This document shows, in pieces, positions 56,736 to 58,006 of a DNA stretch of 58,006 bases. The stretch's first letter is position 1. Each line of letters opens with the position of its first letter. Where the stretch lies: contig NC_090615.1 in the NCBI RefSeq assembly GCF_004359215.1, positions 5,601,981-5,659,986 of the forward strand, in the 5' to 3' direction. The DNA comes from Bremia lactucae (lineage: Eukaryota > Oomycota > Peronosporomycetes > Peronosporales > Peronosporaceae). A program made the position numbers and the translations under genes. The notes beneath the pieces are model-generated. The model saw nothing but the letters and a program-made list of their open reading frames with translations, had not been told where the DNA came from and searched no databases.

Positions 56736-58006
56736 TAGCGGGGCACCTTTCGCTAGTACTAGACAACCTGTACCGATAACAGTGAAGGTTAGGTGCCTTC
56801 GAATGCTTCACGTAAGGCATTATTTTAGAGATCAAATGACTGCAAATAAGTCTGTCCGCGTGGCCCGTGAGGCCGCAAAGCTAGCAGCTGCACAGATCAG
56901 TGCAGCTGCTAGTAATGCAGTGTTTCAGGGGACGCTCATGCGTCCGCTGCGGAGAATAATCACCTCCTACTTTCATTGCAGGTGGCTGGACCAAGTTGGC
57001 GTCATTGCCCGACTTGGCGGCAACTGTAAAGGGCTCCGGGTCAACCGGGGCCACTCGGCGATACCTTCGGGCTCTCGTTTGACCATCAAAGAGGTGATGA
57101 AGGAGTTGTTTAATCCTTCGTCAGACCCTTTTGGTGCGGTGCCATCATGTGATGACTCCATGGGCGACGATCACTCTGGTGATGTTAGTATGCATCACCA
57201 GGAACAAAGCGATCGAAGAGGGAAGAGTGCTGCTGGTGTTGCTAGTTTGCATACAAGGAAAGGGGTGATGATAAGGGTCGCGTTAACTTAAACATGAGCC
57301 AACGGGAGAGGGACCGCAATACATTGCAGTTCGCTCCTCAAAAGAAGCCTTGGTTGCCCTCTTAAGATAACCTAATTCGTTGGTCTGGTATAAAAAAACC
57401 AACGGTCGACATCATATTCCGTTGGTCGATTCATTCAGGCTTCACAATCCTGGTGGGGATAAAACTAAATCCATTAACGATGCCTTCTAACGGCATCGGA
57501 GGTGCACTTGTGGGCAGGCAACGAATGTCAAACCATTGTACCAAGCTTGGACGGCATTTGTACAGAATATTCAAAGCATAGGCCGTGAGGTCTGGCTTGA
57601 CAGACTGGATGCTTTCCGTAAAAGATTAAAAAAAATGGACCGTAGCCGGTGCACGCTACAAGCTACACCGTTTGTTTAGATAGAAAGGAGATACCTTGCC
57701 TTCCGTGGGGGGAACTCATTTGTTTTGTCTTTTTCAGTACGCTTAGTGCGTACTGCCATGAGATCATGTTCATTTTCGATGTCGTTTTCTATGACATTGA
57801 CATCACTCGCGTCGTTGATATTTTCGACGCGTGATGAGCATGAGCCAGAATTGGTTTTGCTCCTGCGAGTCCACCCCCCCCCTTAAACTAGAGGATCCCT
57901 CTAATTGGGTGGGTAAACGTGGATGGCGTAAGCCATTCACAAAGAACGGTGTATGCGTTGTAGACGCATGCACAGAATTATTGATGGCGAATTCGACCAT
58001 CGGTAA
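56734..58006 (-). mobile_element. Gypsy element H (family A), 3' part, runs off the window
   Basis: An LTR stub of about 85 bp (56734-56820) is shared with element F, so F and H look like tandem copies with a common LTR. After it comes the antisense gene on the plus strand (56836-57715), then directly integrase on the minus strand (57803-58000: MVEFAINNSVHASTTHTPFF, VNGLRHPRLP). The coiled-coil half of the antisense gene, the chromodomain and the integrase end are deleted at about 57715. Confidence 0.7.
56836..57715 (+). pseudogene. Antisense accessory gene of element H (N-terminal part)
   Basis: Starts at an ATG 16 bases after the LTR stub: MTANKSVRVAREAAKLAAAQ, Ala-rich. About 56955-57055 is inverted relative to copy 2 (the VAPVDPE-type segment reads on the minus strand). 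Then SRLTIKEVMKELFNPSSDPF, an acidic stretch with many Asp and His, SQRERDRNTLQFAPQKKPWL, and TNVKPLYQAWTAFVQNIQSI near 57530-57590. Stops at several points. It gives the best view of the N-terminus of this gene family. Confidence 0.55.

Overview
This window looks like nuclear DNA of an oomycete, probably a Phytophthora or downy-mildew relative (Peronosporales). The evidence is a core promoter of the oomycete initiator plus flanking-element type in front of the glutamate decarboxylase gene, short GT-AG introns of 52-86 nt, and a compact gene island set in a sea of decayed Ty3/Gypsy, LINE and pogo-type elements. The species cannot be named from the sequence alone.

Layout. 1-18.1 kb is nested repeats: the 3' end of a chromodomain Gypsy element (family A), a LINE 3' end, a TIR element, an almost complete but broken family-A Gypsy on the minus strand (3.3-11.9 kb), a second LINE remnant, LTR pieces, an inverted copy of the TIR element and a pogo/Tigger-like transposon. 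18.1-33.3 kb is the gene island: MPP10 (U3 snoRNP), glutamate decarboxylase, an ER-membrane DnaJ protein, an HMCES/SRAP abasic-site shield protein in nine exons, a DEK_C plus double SWIB nuclear protein, mitochondrial ATP10, a fragment resembling acetyl-CoA carboxylase, and a large MYND plus five-PDZ scaffold. Several of these genes only appear when short introns are removed; I give exon coordinates where frames and family motifs agree. 34.2-58.0 kb is again retroelement debris: family-A element B (plus strand, split by a pogo insertion with a TA duplication), a second Gypsy family C, further pol remnants, a solo LTR, and family-A elements F and H.

How the parts fit. The island genes are ordinary housekeeping genes (ribosome biogenesis, GABA/glutamate metabolism, ER chaperoning, genome protection, chromatin, ATP synthase assembly) and do not form a pathway. 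The interest lies in the Gypsy elements. (1) Family A carries a second gene on the opposite strand, between the 3' LTR and pol, coding for a coiled-coil protein that overlaps the pol linker and chromodomain tail to tail; both frames are open in the copy at the left edge. Family C, with unrelated sequence, has an antisense ORF in the same place. (2) Family-A sequence is packed with perfect stem-loops, about ten with stems of 8 bp or more in the first 860 bases, and some stems show paired changes between copies. (3) The copies contain several internal inversions (about 0.07-1.5 kb) and several fresh-looking 25-34 bp inverted duplications. I suggest as inference that one process, such as template switching at inverted repeats, makes the hairpins and inversions. 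An assembly artefact must be excluded first.
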